A stretch of DNA of 5,770 nt from Chloroflexota bacterium (GTDB lineage Bacteria > Chloroflexota > UBA5177 > JANWHV01), in NCBI GenBank assembly GCA_025450255.1, contig JANWHV010000038.1, positions 1 through 5,770 on the forward strand, given 5' to 3'. The notes beneath the pieces were generated by a model. That model did no database searches. It had not been told where the DNA came from and saw only the letters and a program-made list of their open reading frames with translations. The translations under genes were made by a program, and so were the position numbers. Positions 1-5,757 of the stretch are shown here, one piece after another. Each line of letters begins with the position of its first letter. Position 1 is the stretch's first letter.

Positions 1-991
1 CCGCGGACGGCAAAACCGGATCGGGCAACTCCGCGCCGAGAAAGGCATCAACGTCCGGCCAGTCGACGGCATCGGTGGGGAAAGGAGCCGATCGTGGGGA
101 CATGCCCCAGGTTGACGGCATGGTCTTCTGAATCTCCAATATATCCGTGAAAAATTGGCTGATCGTGGGCAGCGACGCTCTCCCAATCGGCCGCTGATAC
201 CGCATGCCGGCCGCTCCTAGCAAGGCGATATCCACGCACCCCTCGGCGCCGCTTGAGCGGTCAAGCAACGTGCGCGCGGCGCGTGCCGCGAAGGTTGCCT
301 CGCCGGCGAGCCTGGCCGCGAATCCCGCCACGCATAGACGCCGGTATGCCTCGTGATCGAGGCTGGACGGCCGGCGAAGCCGCGCCGCAATCCCGCGCGC
401 GGCGACCATCGCCGCGGAGAGTGGATAGAGGTATATCGCCCATGTCAGCGGATCGATCAGATCCATCGTCGGTATGGTCAAGATTGGCGAATCGCCTGTC
501 GCCGGTGTAGCCTCAAGGCCACATGCGATCAGCCGCGCCGCGAACTGCTCGCCGACCTCGCTCATCGCGGACTCGTAGCGATCGGTGGGACAAAGGGTTG
601 GTATCTGTATCGATACGCCTTCCGCGACAAGCTTGCGCACGAACAGGTCTACCGTGCCCAATTGCCAGCGCGTGCCTAACAATCCCAGGTGCGCGTGTAC
701 TTGACGCAGGGCGGCAACGCCGATACCAATCCCGGCGAGCGCGCGTTCACGCGCGGGGTGACGTTGCCCAAACACCAGTGGACGAAGCGCGGCGAGTTGT
801 TGTTCGACGCCATCCAGCCCATCGCGTAACAGACGCGTAACCGCTGTTCCCTGTCGTCGCGTCAGGTGCCGTGGGTCGTTCAGCAGCGACCGCACGAAGA
901 TTAACCGTTCACATGCTTCGCAAAATGCAACTGACAGCACCGTCGACGCGTCTATGCGGCACGCGGACGCGGATTCAGCTACCGCGGGCAC
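1..991 (-). CDS. Large uncharacterised protein, 3' end cut by the window edge
   Basis: Translating the minus strand gives one uninterrupted frame from a TAA at 1137-1139 down to the window edge. At least 330 residues are present if translation starts at GTG 991. I chose that GTG because GGGAGG lies at 1002-1007, ten bases upstream; GTG 1012 is an alternative with no clear ribosome binding site. The first in-frame ATG is only residue 143. Composition is high GC and codon use looks coding. The protein appears soluble: an Ala/Leu/Arg-rich helical first half (about residues 15-130), then a conserved-looking block with IPTMDLIDPLTW at 173-184, an Ala-rich helix at 211-243, and a Pro/Asp-rich segment at 290-330. 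I do not recognise the family. IDPLTW followed by an Ala-rich stretch weakly recalls proteins where NPLxWPLLAHExGH stands at this place, but no HExxH is present, so this is only an inference. It is divergent from the phosphatase gene. Confidence 0.72.
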   Translation of the reverse strand, partial: MPAVAESASACRIDASTVLSVAFCEACERLIFVRSLLNDPRHLTRRQGTAVTRLLRDGLDGVEQQLAALRPLVFGQRHPARERALAGIGIGVAALRQVHAHLGLLGTRWQLGTVDLFVRKLVAEGVSIQIPTLCPTDRYESAMSEVGEQFAARLIACGLEATPATGDSPILTIPTMDLIDPLTWAIYLYPLSAAMVAARGIAARLRRPSSLDHEAYRRLCVAGFAARLAGEATFAARAARTLLDRSSGAEGCVDIALLGAAGMRYQRPIGRASLPTISQFFTDILEIQKTMPSTWGMSPRSAPFPTDAVDWPDVDAFLGAELPDPVLPSA

Positions 992-1001
992 GCCGTTCGC
1001 G

Positions 1002-1007
1002 CCTCCC
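1002..1007 (-). promoter_or_regulatory. Ribosome binding site for the left-edge gene
   Basis: On the minus strand GGGAGG precedes GTG 991 by ten bases. It is the only good Shine-Dalgarno match near the head of this ATG-less frame and decides the start. The spacing is at the long end of the usual range. Confidence 0.45.
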
Positions 1008-1045
1008 GCCACGGATACGTCTGATGCATATTGGCCGTGCTTTCC

Positions 1046-1054
1046 TGCTAGAAT
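1046..1054 (+). promoter_or_regulatory. Possible extended -10 promoter for the phosphatase gene
   Basis: TGCTAGAAT matches the extended -10 form TGnTAnAAT in the divergent region. No good -35 lies 16-18 bases upstream (the area around 1025-1031 reads gcatatt), as is tolerated for extended -10 promoters. A transcript from here would have a leader of about 110 bases before ATG 1173. Inferred from motif match only. Confidence 0.3.
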
Positions 1055-1126
1055 TGTTTCGCGCCAGATTCGAGCGCCGGATGCCGGTCGAACGCGGAAC
1101 CCTTGCGGCCTGGGACGGAGCCCAAC

Positions 1127-1136
1127 AAGTATACTT
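1127..1136. promoter_or_regulatory. Palindrome AAGTATACTT, possible two-way -10 element
   Basis: This perfect ten-base palindrome contains TATACT on both strands (1130-1135 plus, 1133-1128 minus), so it could serve as a -10 box in either direction between the two divergent genes. A plus-strand transcript would begin near 1142, about 30 bases before ATG 1173. The plus strand has TTGCGG at 1103-1108, but 21 bases away, which is too far for a standard spacer. It might instead be an operator. Confidence 0.3.
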
Positions 1137-1162
1137 TACCACTGCGGGGCCGTGCCATGGAT

Positions 1163-1170
1163 GGGGAGGA
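1163..1170 (+). promoter_or_regulatory. Ribosome binding site of the phosphatase gene
   Basis: GGGGAGGA contains the full GGAGG core and lies just before ATG 1173. The gap is short (three bases after GGAGG), yet it still decides this start over the upstream in-frame ATG at 1161, which lies next to the site and has no purine-rich site of its own. Confidence 0.55.
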
Positions 1171-1172
1171 TA

Positions 1173-1826
1173 ATGGGACAACCTCGGCTGCTGGTATTTG
1201 GCGATATTCACGGCGCCGTATCGACATTGCGCCGTATCCTGTCTCGCCTCAAGCCCGCGCCGGACGATACCCTGCTTTTTCTTGGCGATTACATAGATCG
1301 CGGCGAGGATTCGCGGGCCGTCCTGGATCTGCTGATGGAACTGGAGCAAAAGCATAACTGCATTTTTCTCATGGGAAACCATGAAGACATGTTTCTCAAG
1401 GCATACGATGGCGCCGAGACGGATTGGGGCCTCTGGCTCACCAACGGCGGGCTCAAAACACTCCTCGATTTTGAGAGCGTGTTACCACCGGACCACTATG
1501 TCGCCTGGATGCGGCGTCTGCGGCTCTATTACGAAACCGACCAGTATTATTTTGTTCACGCCGGGCTCCAGCCAGGCGTCAACGCCGAGTATACGTCGAA
1601 TGTCGACCGCTTATGGATCCGAGAGCCGTTCCTCAGCAGCGACTATGATTGGGGCAAAAGGGTGGTGTTTGGGCATACCGTACAGTTCGGCAAGCCGCTC
1701 GTCCAACTGAACAAAATAGGCATCGATACCGGCGCCTTTATTCAGGGCCTGGGAAAGCTCACCTGCCTGGTCCTACCGGAGGGGCGCTTTATTTTCAGCA
1801 ACGGGCGGAGCAGGAAACTCATTTAG
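1173..1826 (+). CDS. Metallophosphoesterase, bacterial PPP-type protein phosphatase
   Basis: A cytosolic metal-dependent phosphatase of 217 residues, the usual size for bacterial PPP-family serine/threonine phosphatases and ApaH-like enzymes. The motifs are visible in order: GDIHG at 10-14, GDYIDRG at 38-44, GNHED at 68-72, the FVHAG histidine at 129, and VVFGHT at 164-169. By family knowledge D11, H13, D39, N69, H129 and H168 bind the two metal ions and R43 and H70 act in catalysis; none is missing. WLTNGG at 88-93 and IDTGA at 184-188 are also typical of the bacterial branch. The substrate cannot be read from sequence: phosphoprotein, dinucleoside polyphosphate or another phosphoester are all possible. 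The frame is open further upstream, but residues before 1173 do not look like the family and overlap the control region. No kinase gene is adjacent. The stop overlaps the stop of the convergent small membrane gene. Confidence 0.93.
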   Translation: MGQPRLLVFGDIHGAVSTLRRILSRLKPAPDDTLLFLGDYIDRGEDSRAVLDLLMELEQKHNCIFLMGNHEDMFLKAYDGAETDWGLWLTNGGLKTLLDFESVLPPDHYVAWMRRLRLYYETDQYYFVHAGLQPGVNAEYTSNVDRLWIREPFLSSDYDWGKRVVFGHTVQFGKPLVQLNKIGIDTGAFIQGLGKLTCLVLPEGRFIFSNGRSRKLI

Positions 1827-1987
1827 GCGAGGTAATGCGCCGTGAGCGGTATAAAGAACAGCACGACCAAGCAGAGCACGAGCGCGGCGACCGCTATACC
1901 CTCGCTGCCTCGAATGTGCTTGATGCTCGAATAGCCGACAAACACCGCGGCCAGGATTTCGGCGATAACGGCCTCGGCAAACAGCAT
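1823..1987 (-). CDS. Small hydrophobic membrane protein, 54 residues
   Basis: ATG at 1987 to TAA at 1823-1825 encodes 54 residues. It begins with MLFAEAVIAEILAAVFVG; a hydrophobic stretch at about 3-19 is followed by a short polar, basic loop (SSIKHIRGSEG, 20-30) and a strongly hydrophobic helix at 31-48. It looks like a two-helix hairpin in the inner membrane, though the first helix contains two Glu residues and may be interfacial. Support comes from a good ribosome binding site (GGGAG five bases before ATG, with GGAGGAG behind it) and the clear membrane pattern. I do not recognise the family. Its last codons overlap the phosphatase stop by four bases in tail-to-tail orientation, and it is divergent from the aminotransferase gene. 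A regulatory or stress-related small membrane protein is possible but unproven. Confidence 0.62.
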   Translation of the reverse strand: MLFAEAVIAEILAAVFVGYSSIKHIRGSEGIAVAALVLCLVVLFFIPLTAHYLA

Positions 1988-1992
1988 CTGAA

Positions 1993-2007
1993 CTCCCACT
2001 CCTCCTC
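1993..2007 (-). promoter_or_regulatory. Ribosome binding site of the small membrane gene
   Basis: The minus strand carries GAGGAGGAG and then GGGAG, the latter five bases before ATG 1987. The doubled purine-rich tract is unusually strong and is main support for this gene being translated. Confidence 0.6.
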
Positions 2008-2010
2008 AAC

Positions 2011-2031
2011 GCCGCGAGCCGCTCTCGCGGC
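2011..2031. repeat. GC-rich hairpin in the divergent leader
   Basis: GCCGCGAG at 2011-2018 and CTCGCGGC at 2024-2031 form a perfect eight-pair stem around a five-base loop. In a minus-strand transcript it sits immediately upstream of the doubled Shine-Dalgarno tract of the small membrane gene, where it could shape translation or RNA stability. No T-run follows on either strand, so it is not a standard intrinsic terminator. Confidence 0.5.
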
Positions 2032-2051
2032 ATGAATGCCGGGACGCCAGC

Positions 2052-2061
2052 ATGGTACCAT
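2052..2061. promoter_or_regulatory. Palindrome ATGGTACCAT, possible operator
   Basis: A perfect ten-base palindrome between the small membrane gene and the aminotransferase gene. On the minus strand the overlapping TATGGT (2062-2057) could act as a weak -10, but no -35 is apparent. It may be chance. Confidence 0.2.
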
Positions 2062-2118
2062 ACCAGCCGCCTCTCCGCGTACCCACACCGCCTCGGGCCG
2101 ATTGAAATGGGGTCAAGT

Positions 2119-3291
2119 ATGACCACGACGTATACGTCACATACGGTCGCCGGGTTCACCGAATCCGTTATTCGCGAAATGACGCGCCTGATTGCTCGCT
2201 ATCATCCCGATGACGGCGTGAATCTGGCACAGGGATTCCCAGATTTTCCCGCGCCAAGTGAAATCAAGGAAGCTGCTTGCACCGCGATTCGGGACGATTT
2301 CAATCAGTATGCAATCACCTGGGGCACCAAGCCGCTCCGAGACGCGATCGCCCGCAAGACCAGCTGCGCGTGGGGCCGCGACGTCGATCCCGAGCGCGAT
2401 ATCACGGTGTGTTGTGGCGCGACCGAAGCGATGATTGCCACTATCATGGCCACCGTCAATCGAGGGGATGAGGTTGTCGTGTTCTCACCGTTCTATGAGA
2501 ATTATGGCCCTGACTGCATCCTTGCCGGCGCCGTTCCCCGCTTCGTTTCGCTCAAGCCGCCGGTCTGGGACTTTGACGACGACGAGTTGGCGGCCGCTTT
2601 TACGTCCCGTACACGAGCAATCATCGTCAACACGCCGCACAATCCGACCGGCAAAGTCTTTTCCAGGCATGAGCTCGATCGCATCGCCGACCTCTGCATC
2701 CGTCATGACGTGCTCGCCTTCACGGACGAGATTTACGAGCACATGGTCTACGACGGCGAGCACGTTAGCCTGGCAACCTTGCCCGGCATGGCCGAGCGGA
2801 CGGCGACGATAAGCGGCCTTTCCAAGACGTTCAGCGTGACCGGCTGGCGTCTTGGCTATGCAATCGCGCCGGAGAACATTACCAATGCAATCCGGAAAGT
2901 TCACGATTTTCTGACGGTTGGCGCCCCTCATCCACTACAGGCCGCCGCCGCGGTCGCCTTGTCGCTTGGCGACGACTATTACGCGCTCCTCCTTGCCGAT
3001 TACCGGCAACGCCGAGATTACCTGGCGCCACGACTTGCGGACGCCGGCTTCACACCATACACCCCCGCTGGAGCGTATTACATCCTGGCCGGCATTGACG
3101 GATTTGGCTTCGCCGACGACATCAGTTTTGCGCGCTACCTGGTGGAGCACATCGGTCTCGCGGTGGTACCCGGCAGCAGCTTCTTTCCGGCGTCAGGTGG
3201 CGGGTCAGGCTTCGTCCGCTTCGCGTTCCCGAAAAAGATGAGCACGCTTGAGCGCGCGGCTGAGTTGCTGCGGCGGATTGAGCGGCGGTAA
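2119..3291 (+). CDS. PLP-dependent aminotransferase, class I/II (kynurenine/methionine type)
   Basis: A cytosolic transaminase of 390 residues, normal for the COG0436 group of fold-type I PLP enzymes, which move an amino group from an amino acid to a 2-oxo acid. Landmarks: LAQGFPDFPAP at 36-46 (substrate-binding loop), Y64 near the cofactor of the partner subunit, CGATEA at 99-104 (phosphate-binding turn), Y126, NPTG at 175-178, DEIY at 203-206 (Asp to the pyridine nitrogen, Tyr to the ring oxygen), SGLSKTFSVTGWRLGY with Schiff-base K236 and phosphate-binding R244, and R367 in GFVRFAF for the substrate carboxylate. All key residues are present. The QGFPDF opening resembles kynurenine/glutamine and methionine aminotransferases, but amino-acid specificity cannot be read from sequence. 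Start: ATG 2119 gives a family-like N-terminus and has GGGG six bases upstream; ATG 2107 or 2032 would add residues unlike the family. It appears monocistronic. Confidence 0.93.
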   Translation: MTTTYTSHTVAGFTESVIREMTRLIARYHPDDGVNLAQGFPDFPAPSEIKEAACTAIRDDFNQYAITWGTKPLRDAIARKTSCAWGRDVDPERDITVCCGATEAMIATIMATVNRGDEVVVFSPFYENYGPDCILAGAVPRFVSLKPPVWDFDDDELAAAFTSRTRAIIVNTPHNPTGKVFSRHELDRIADLCIRHDVLAFTDEIYEHMVYDGEHVSLATLPGMAERTATISGLSKTFSVTGWRLGYAIAPENITNAIRKVHDFLTVGAPHPLQAAAAVALSLGDDYYALLLADYRQRRDYLAPRLADAGFTPYTPAGAYYILAGIDGFGFADDISFARYLVEHIGLAVVPGSSFFPASGGGSGFVRFAFPKKMSTLERAAELLRRIERR

Positions 3292-3418
3292 ATGCTCGTC
3301 GATCGTCGAACAGTACGGCGTCCCCATGTGTCCATGTTCCTAGTCAATGTAGGCGTGCGCGGAGAGGCGAAGGTCTTCTCAACTCCAGGGAATCTGGTTT
3401 CAACTTGATTTGGTCATC
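3292..3418. other. Convergent intergenic gap
   Basis: The aminotransferase and GT-C genes end towards each other here. I see only weak pairing, for example CCAG/CTGG at about 3386-3398 followed by a broken T-rich stretch, and no convincing intrinsic terminator in either direction. Confidence 0.5.
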
Positions 3419-5131
3419 TTAGCCGGTTGATGTGTACAGAGGCTCGGCGGCACTGCGCCAACAATGCGCGACGGCGTCGTCTCTCATGTATCTGTAGGCC
3501 AGGAACACGGCCATGAGCAGTCCAGCGGTGAATATAACGACGCCGGCCCGGCCCAACTCATCAGAAAGGAGTCGTTGATGCATATCGGACAGTACAAGCG
3601 TGTTAGGATTCTGGCGCCACGGGCCGAAAGTTAGATACGACGCGTATAAAGAGTCGGCGATCGCCGATTCGATCGCAACGAAGAAAAGCAGGTTTCGAGC
3701 ACGGTGTCGTGTGTCGACTAGCCCCGCCAGATACACGATCCCGAGCACGATAGCACCCGCCATGGAATTCATTGCCTTTCCGTCCGTCATCTTGGCCGGC
3801 TCTAGCAGGATCGCACCGAGCAAAGCACATGCGCCCACGCTGTAAGCAATGATCATTGCATCACGTGAGTATGTTCCCCGTCGGCGCCACAGAATGATGC
3901 ACACACATGCCACCACGCCTTGAGCACCGGTGTACGTATTGAAATAGAACTGTTGGCCGGCGATAACCGCGAGCCACCGTCCAAGGCCGGAACTCAGTTG
4001 CTGAGGTTGTACAGCATTCAGCAGCGGCACCGGAATAAACGAATACAGCAAGCCGCCGATCTTGTTGTCGATCCACGCGCCTGGTGCAAGTTGGTGTGCG
4101 TTAGTTGTAGGGCTTGAGAGAAACACATCACCGACGCTATATTTGTGTATTCCCCAGATAACCCATGGAGCACTGAGCAGGATCGCGGCAGCTACCCCGT
4201 ATGCAAGTCCACGTAAGCGTGGTGCGTCGAACCGGCGCGTAGCCCATAAGTACACCAGGATCGCAAGTAGATAGACAATGGCTGCCGTATGCACATATGC
4301 CGCCATTACGGCAGAGAATATGCTAACCGTGATTTTCCAGTCCACGGCTGGCTTCGGTTGTTCACTCGTGTCTCGCGAGCGCAGCAGCCAATACACGGCA
4401 AGCACTTCAAATGCCGCGGAAAGCACCTTGGGCCACGGGTAAACGGCAAGATGGAGCACAAAAGGATTCATTATCAGCAGACAGCCTGCAATGGCGCCCG
4501 TGCGCATCCCGCGTCGCTGGGCGACAAGAAGTGTTGGGCCGGCAATCACGGCTGACCAAACCACCGCGGCAATCTGATATGCCGCAAGATGACCTGCGTC
4601 GATGGCAGTAGTGATCCCGCACAGCAAGTTGAACAATGGCGGACGAGTGGTCAGGATTCCCCCATCATATACGGGCGCAACGCAGTGTGTCTGTAGATTT
4701 GAGCAGGTGCGCGCAACATCTTCGACGCTCACCATATTGCCATACACCAGAGCACGGTGAAATTGCACCCACCAGTCGGCGAACCAATCGGCCCCGCCAA
4801 ACGTGGGTAGCAATGCCTCTACGCCCAGGAATTCGGCGGCAAGAAGAAGCCAGAATAGGCTGACCTGTTTCGCTCGCGCGTCCAGTCGCATATCCGTGCC
4901 TCGCATCAGCGCTACCACGAGACCGCAGGCGCCGACAAGCAGTGACGTGATGATGGCAATCCACTCACTTGAATGGGTTAGAAAACTACCAAGCGCGGCT
5001 GTGCCGCAGACGACGGCGGAGAGTGGCCCCGCGCACGCAACACGCTCGGCGGCACTCAGCCACGGAGCATGTACCAATAGTCCGTAGCCCGGCAGTATCG
5101 ACATCGCGATCGTGACTGCCAGCACTAGCAT
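3419..5131 (-). CDS. Polytopic membrane protein, GT-C-like (ArnT/PMT-type) glycosyltransferase candidate
   Basis: An inner-membrane protein of 570 residues with roughly 11-13 hydrophobic helices. Numbered from ATG 5131, helices lie at about 2-20, 32-53, 58-76 and 90-108. They are followed by a loop with GGADWFADWWVQFHRAL (113-129), then TTRPPLFNLL (161-170) entering the next helix, and NPFVLHLAVYPWPK at 222-235. A DW...H.RA segment followed by RPPLxN is the pattern of GT-C-type proteins that transfer sugars from polyprenyl-phosphate carriers on the periplasmic side; acidic D115 and D119 are candidates for the catalytic loop. This is family resemblance by eye, so donor and acceptor are unknown. 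A soluble, polar C-terminal tail follows the last helix. Start: GGAG at 5138-5141 is six bases before ATG 5131, whereas ATG 5143 has AAGGA directly abutting it and would add four residues. GC content is near 55%, lower than the aminotransferase. No glycan-synthesis neighbours are in view. Confidence 0.8.
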   Translation of the reverse strand: MLVLAVTIAMSILPGYGLLVHAPWLSAAERVACAGPLSAVVCGTAALGSFLTHSSEWIAIITSLLVGACGLVVALMRGTDMRLDARAKQVSLFWLLLAAEFLGVEALLPTFGGADWFADWWVQFHRALVYGNMVSVEDVARTCSNLQTHCVAPVYDGGILTTRPPLFNLLCGITTAIDAGHLAAYQIAAVVWSAVIAGPTLLVAQRRGMRTGAIAGCLLIMNPFVLHLAVYPWPKVLSAAFEVLAVYWLLRSRDTSEQPKPAVDWKITVSIFSAVMAAYVHTAAIVYLLAILVYLWATRRFDAPRLRGLAYGVAAAILLSAPWVIWGIHKYSVGDVFLSSPTTNAHQLAPGAWIDNKIGGLLYSFIPVPLLNAVQPQQLSSGLGRWLAVIAGQQFYFNTYTGAQGVVACVCIILWRRRGTYSRDAMIIAYSVGACALLGAILLEPAKMTDGKAMNSMAGAIVLGIVYLAGLVDTRHRARNLLFFVAIESAIADSLYASYLTFGPWRQNPNTLVLSDMHQRLLSDELGRAGVVIFTAGLLMAVFLAYRYMRDDAVAHCWRSAAEPLYTSTG

Positions 5132-5137
5132 TAAGTT

Positions 5138-5141
5138 CTCC
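5138..5141 (-). promoter_or_regulatory. Ribosome binding site deciding the GT-C gene start
   Basis: GGAG on the minus strand stands six bases before ATG 5131. It favours that start over ATG 5143, four codons upstream, whose only purine tract (AAGGA) has no spacing. Confidence 0.45.
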
Positions 5142-5154
5142 ATTCCTTGCAGTA

Positions 5155-5170
5155 TGACGGGTGCCCGTCA
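5155..5170. promoter_or_regulatory. Inverted repeat upstream of the GT-C gene
   Basis: TGACGGG and CCCGTCA form perfect seven-base arms around a two-base centre, 24-39 bases upstream of ATG 5131. The near-continuous dyad suits a dimeric DNA-binding protein; as RNA it would be a tight hairpin just ahead of the ribosome binding site. Confidence 0.45.
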
Positions 5171-5194
5171 GCGCCTCAATAAGAAGGTTGGTTT

Positions 5195-5212
5195 GGATGG
5201 TATTACCCATCC
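5195..5212. promoter_or_regulatory. Second inverted repeat upstream of the GT-C gene
   Basis: GGATGG and CCATCC flank a six-base TATTAC centre. It reads as GGATGGGTAATACCATCC on the minus strand, where TAATAC could be a -10 box inside the dyad, though no -35 match is visible. Possible operator overlapping the GT-C promoter. Confidence 0.35.
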
Positions 5213-5704
5213 TACCGGCCAGTTGTGTTGGCGCGCCGGATCCTTAGAACCTTGGCGAACATCAGAGCCTCGCGAAACTGATACGTGCTATCCTGCCCCA
5301 CTTGGTGTCGAGCGCGGTCCACCTGTACATTTTGCGGATGTTTGATCAACCCGCGCATCTCGCCCTACCACGCATCGTTTTGTACTGGATCGTCGCAAGG
5401 AGCCGGCGAGTGTTGGCGCCGAGGTCCGCTTGAAGGTCAATTTTGGCCTGTCGAAGGTCAGGCCGGCGGAACCCACTTATTTTGGTGAAACGGATCTCTT
5501 GCGCCCCGCGCGCTGTGGAGCGGCGGTAGCACGGGCGAATATGGCCGCGCATGTCTCTGGCGAGGCATCTCGATCGGGGAAGAATGCTGCCATGTCATTG
5601 GCCGCACGGAGACTTAGCGCAGCCTTTGACCAGTGCTCAGATCCGCAGGTCGAGGCAACGATTTTCTGATGGGCAGTGCGCAGCTACGTACAAGGCATCA
5701 CGTG

Positions 5705-5710
5705 TATAAT
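5705..5710 (+). promoter_or_regulatory. Consensus -10 box reading out of the window
   Basis: TATAAT is a perfect -10 hexamer, flanked by CGTG (5701-5704) and CACG (5711-5714) as a short dyad. The -35 area around 5682-5687 (agctac) does not match TTGACA, so an activator may be needed or the match may be chance. Transcription would start near 5717, into a gene beyond the right edge. Confidence 0.4.
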
Positions 5711-5736
5711 CACGCCCCAGGCGAGCGGGCGGAATG

Positions 5737-5757
5737 CAATCAGCCAAAGGCTGATTG
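5737..5757 (+). repeat. Hairpin downstream of the right-edge -10 box
   Basis: CAATCAGCC at 5737-5745 and GGCTGATTG at 5749-5757 form a perfect nine-pair stem around an AAA loop. It would lie about 20 bases into the transcript from the -10 at 5705. No T-run follows (the next bases are ggtgattgtgg), so it is a leader structure or operator rather than an intrinsic terminator. Confidence 0.55.

Noticed and set aside
353..679. 108-codon plus-strand frame
   Set aside because: It lies wholly inside the longer minus-strand frame, is Arg-rich and has no ribosome binding site; it is an opposite-strand shadow.
979..1029. ATG 1029 on the minus strand with AGGAAAG about 11 bases upstream
   Set aside because: It opens only a 16-codon frame out of register with the left-edge gene. 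A leader peptide is possible but nothing supports it.
954..1172. N-terminal extension of the phosphatase frame back to 954
   Set aside because: The extra residues are not family-like, overlap the left-edge gene on the other strand, and the ribosome binding site at 1163-1170 supports ATG 1173.
2032..2118. N-terminal extension of the aminotransferase to ATG 2032
   Set aside because: The 29 extra residues do not resemble the family and cover the hairpin and palindrome of the divergent region; no ribosome binding site precedes 2032.
1773..2159. 128-codon minus-strand frame over the small membrane gene
   Set aside because: Its translation is Arg-rich and unlike a protein family, while the membrane-protein frame in the same stretch has a good ribosome binding site and a clear hydrophobic profile.
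3292..3418. Shared terminator between the convergent genes
   Set aside because: Only four-pair stems with mismatches and no clean T-run could be found.
5346..5552. 68-codon minus-strand frame with a coiled-coil-like segment (LRQAKIDLQADLGANTRRLLA)
   Set aside because: Too short and flanked by non-coding-like residues; no ribosome binding site; no recognised family.
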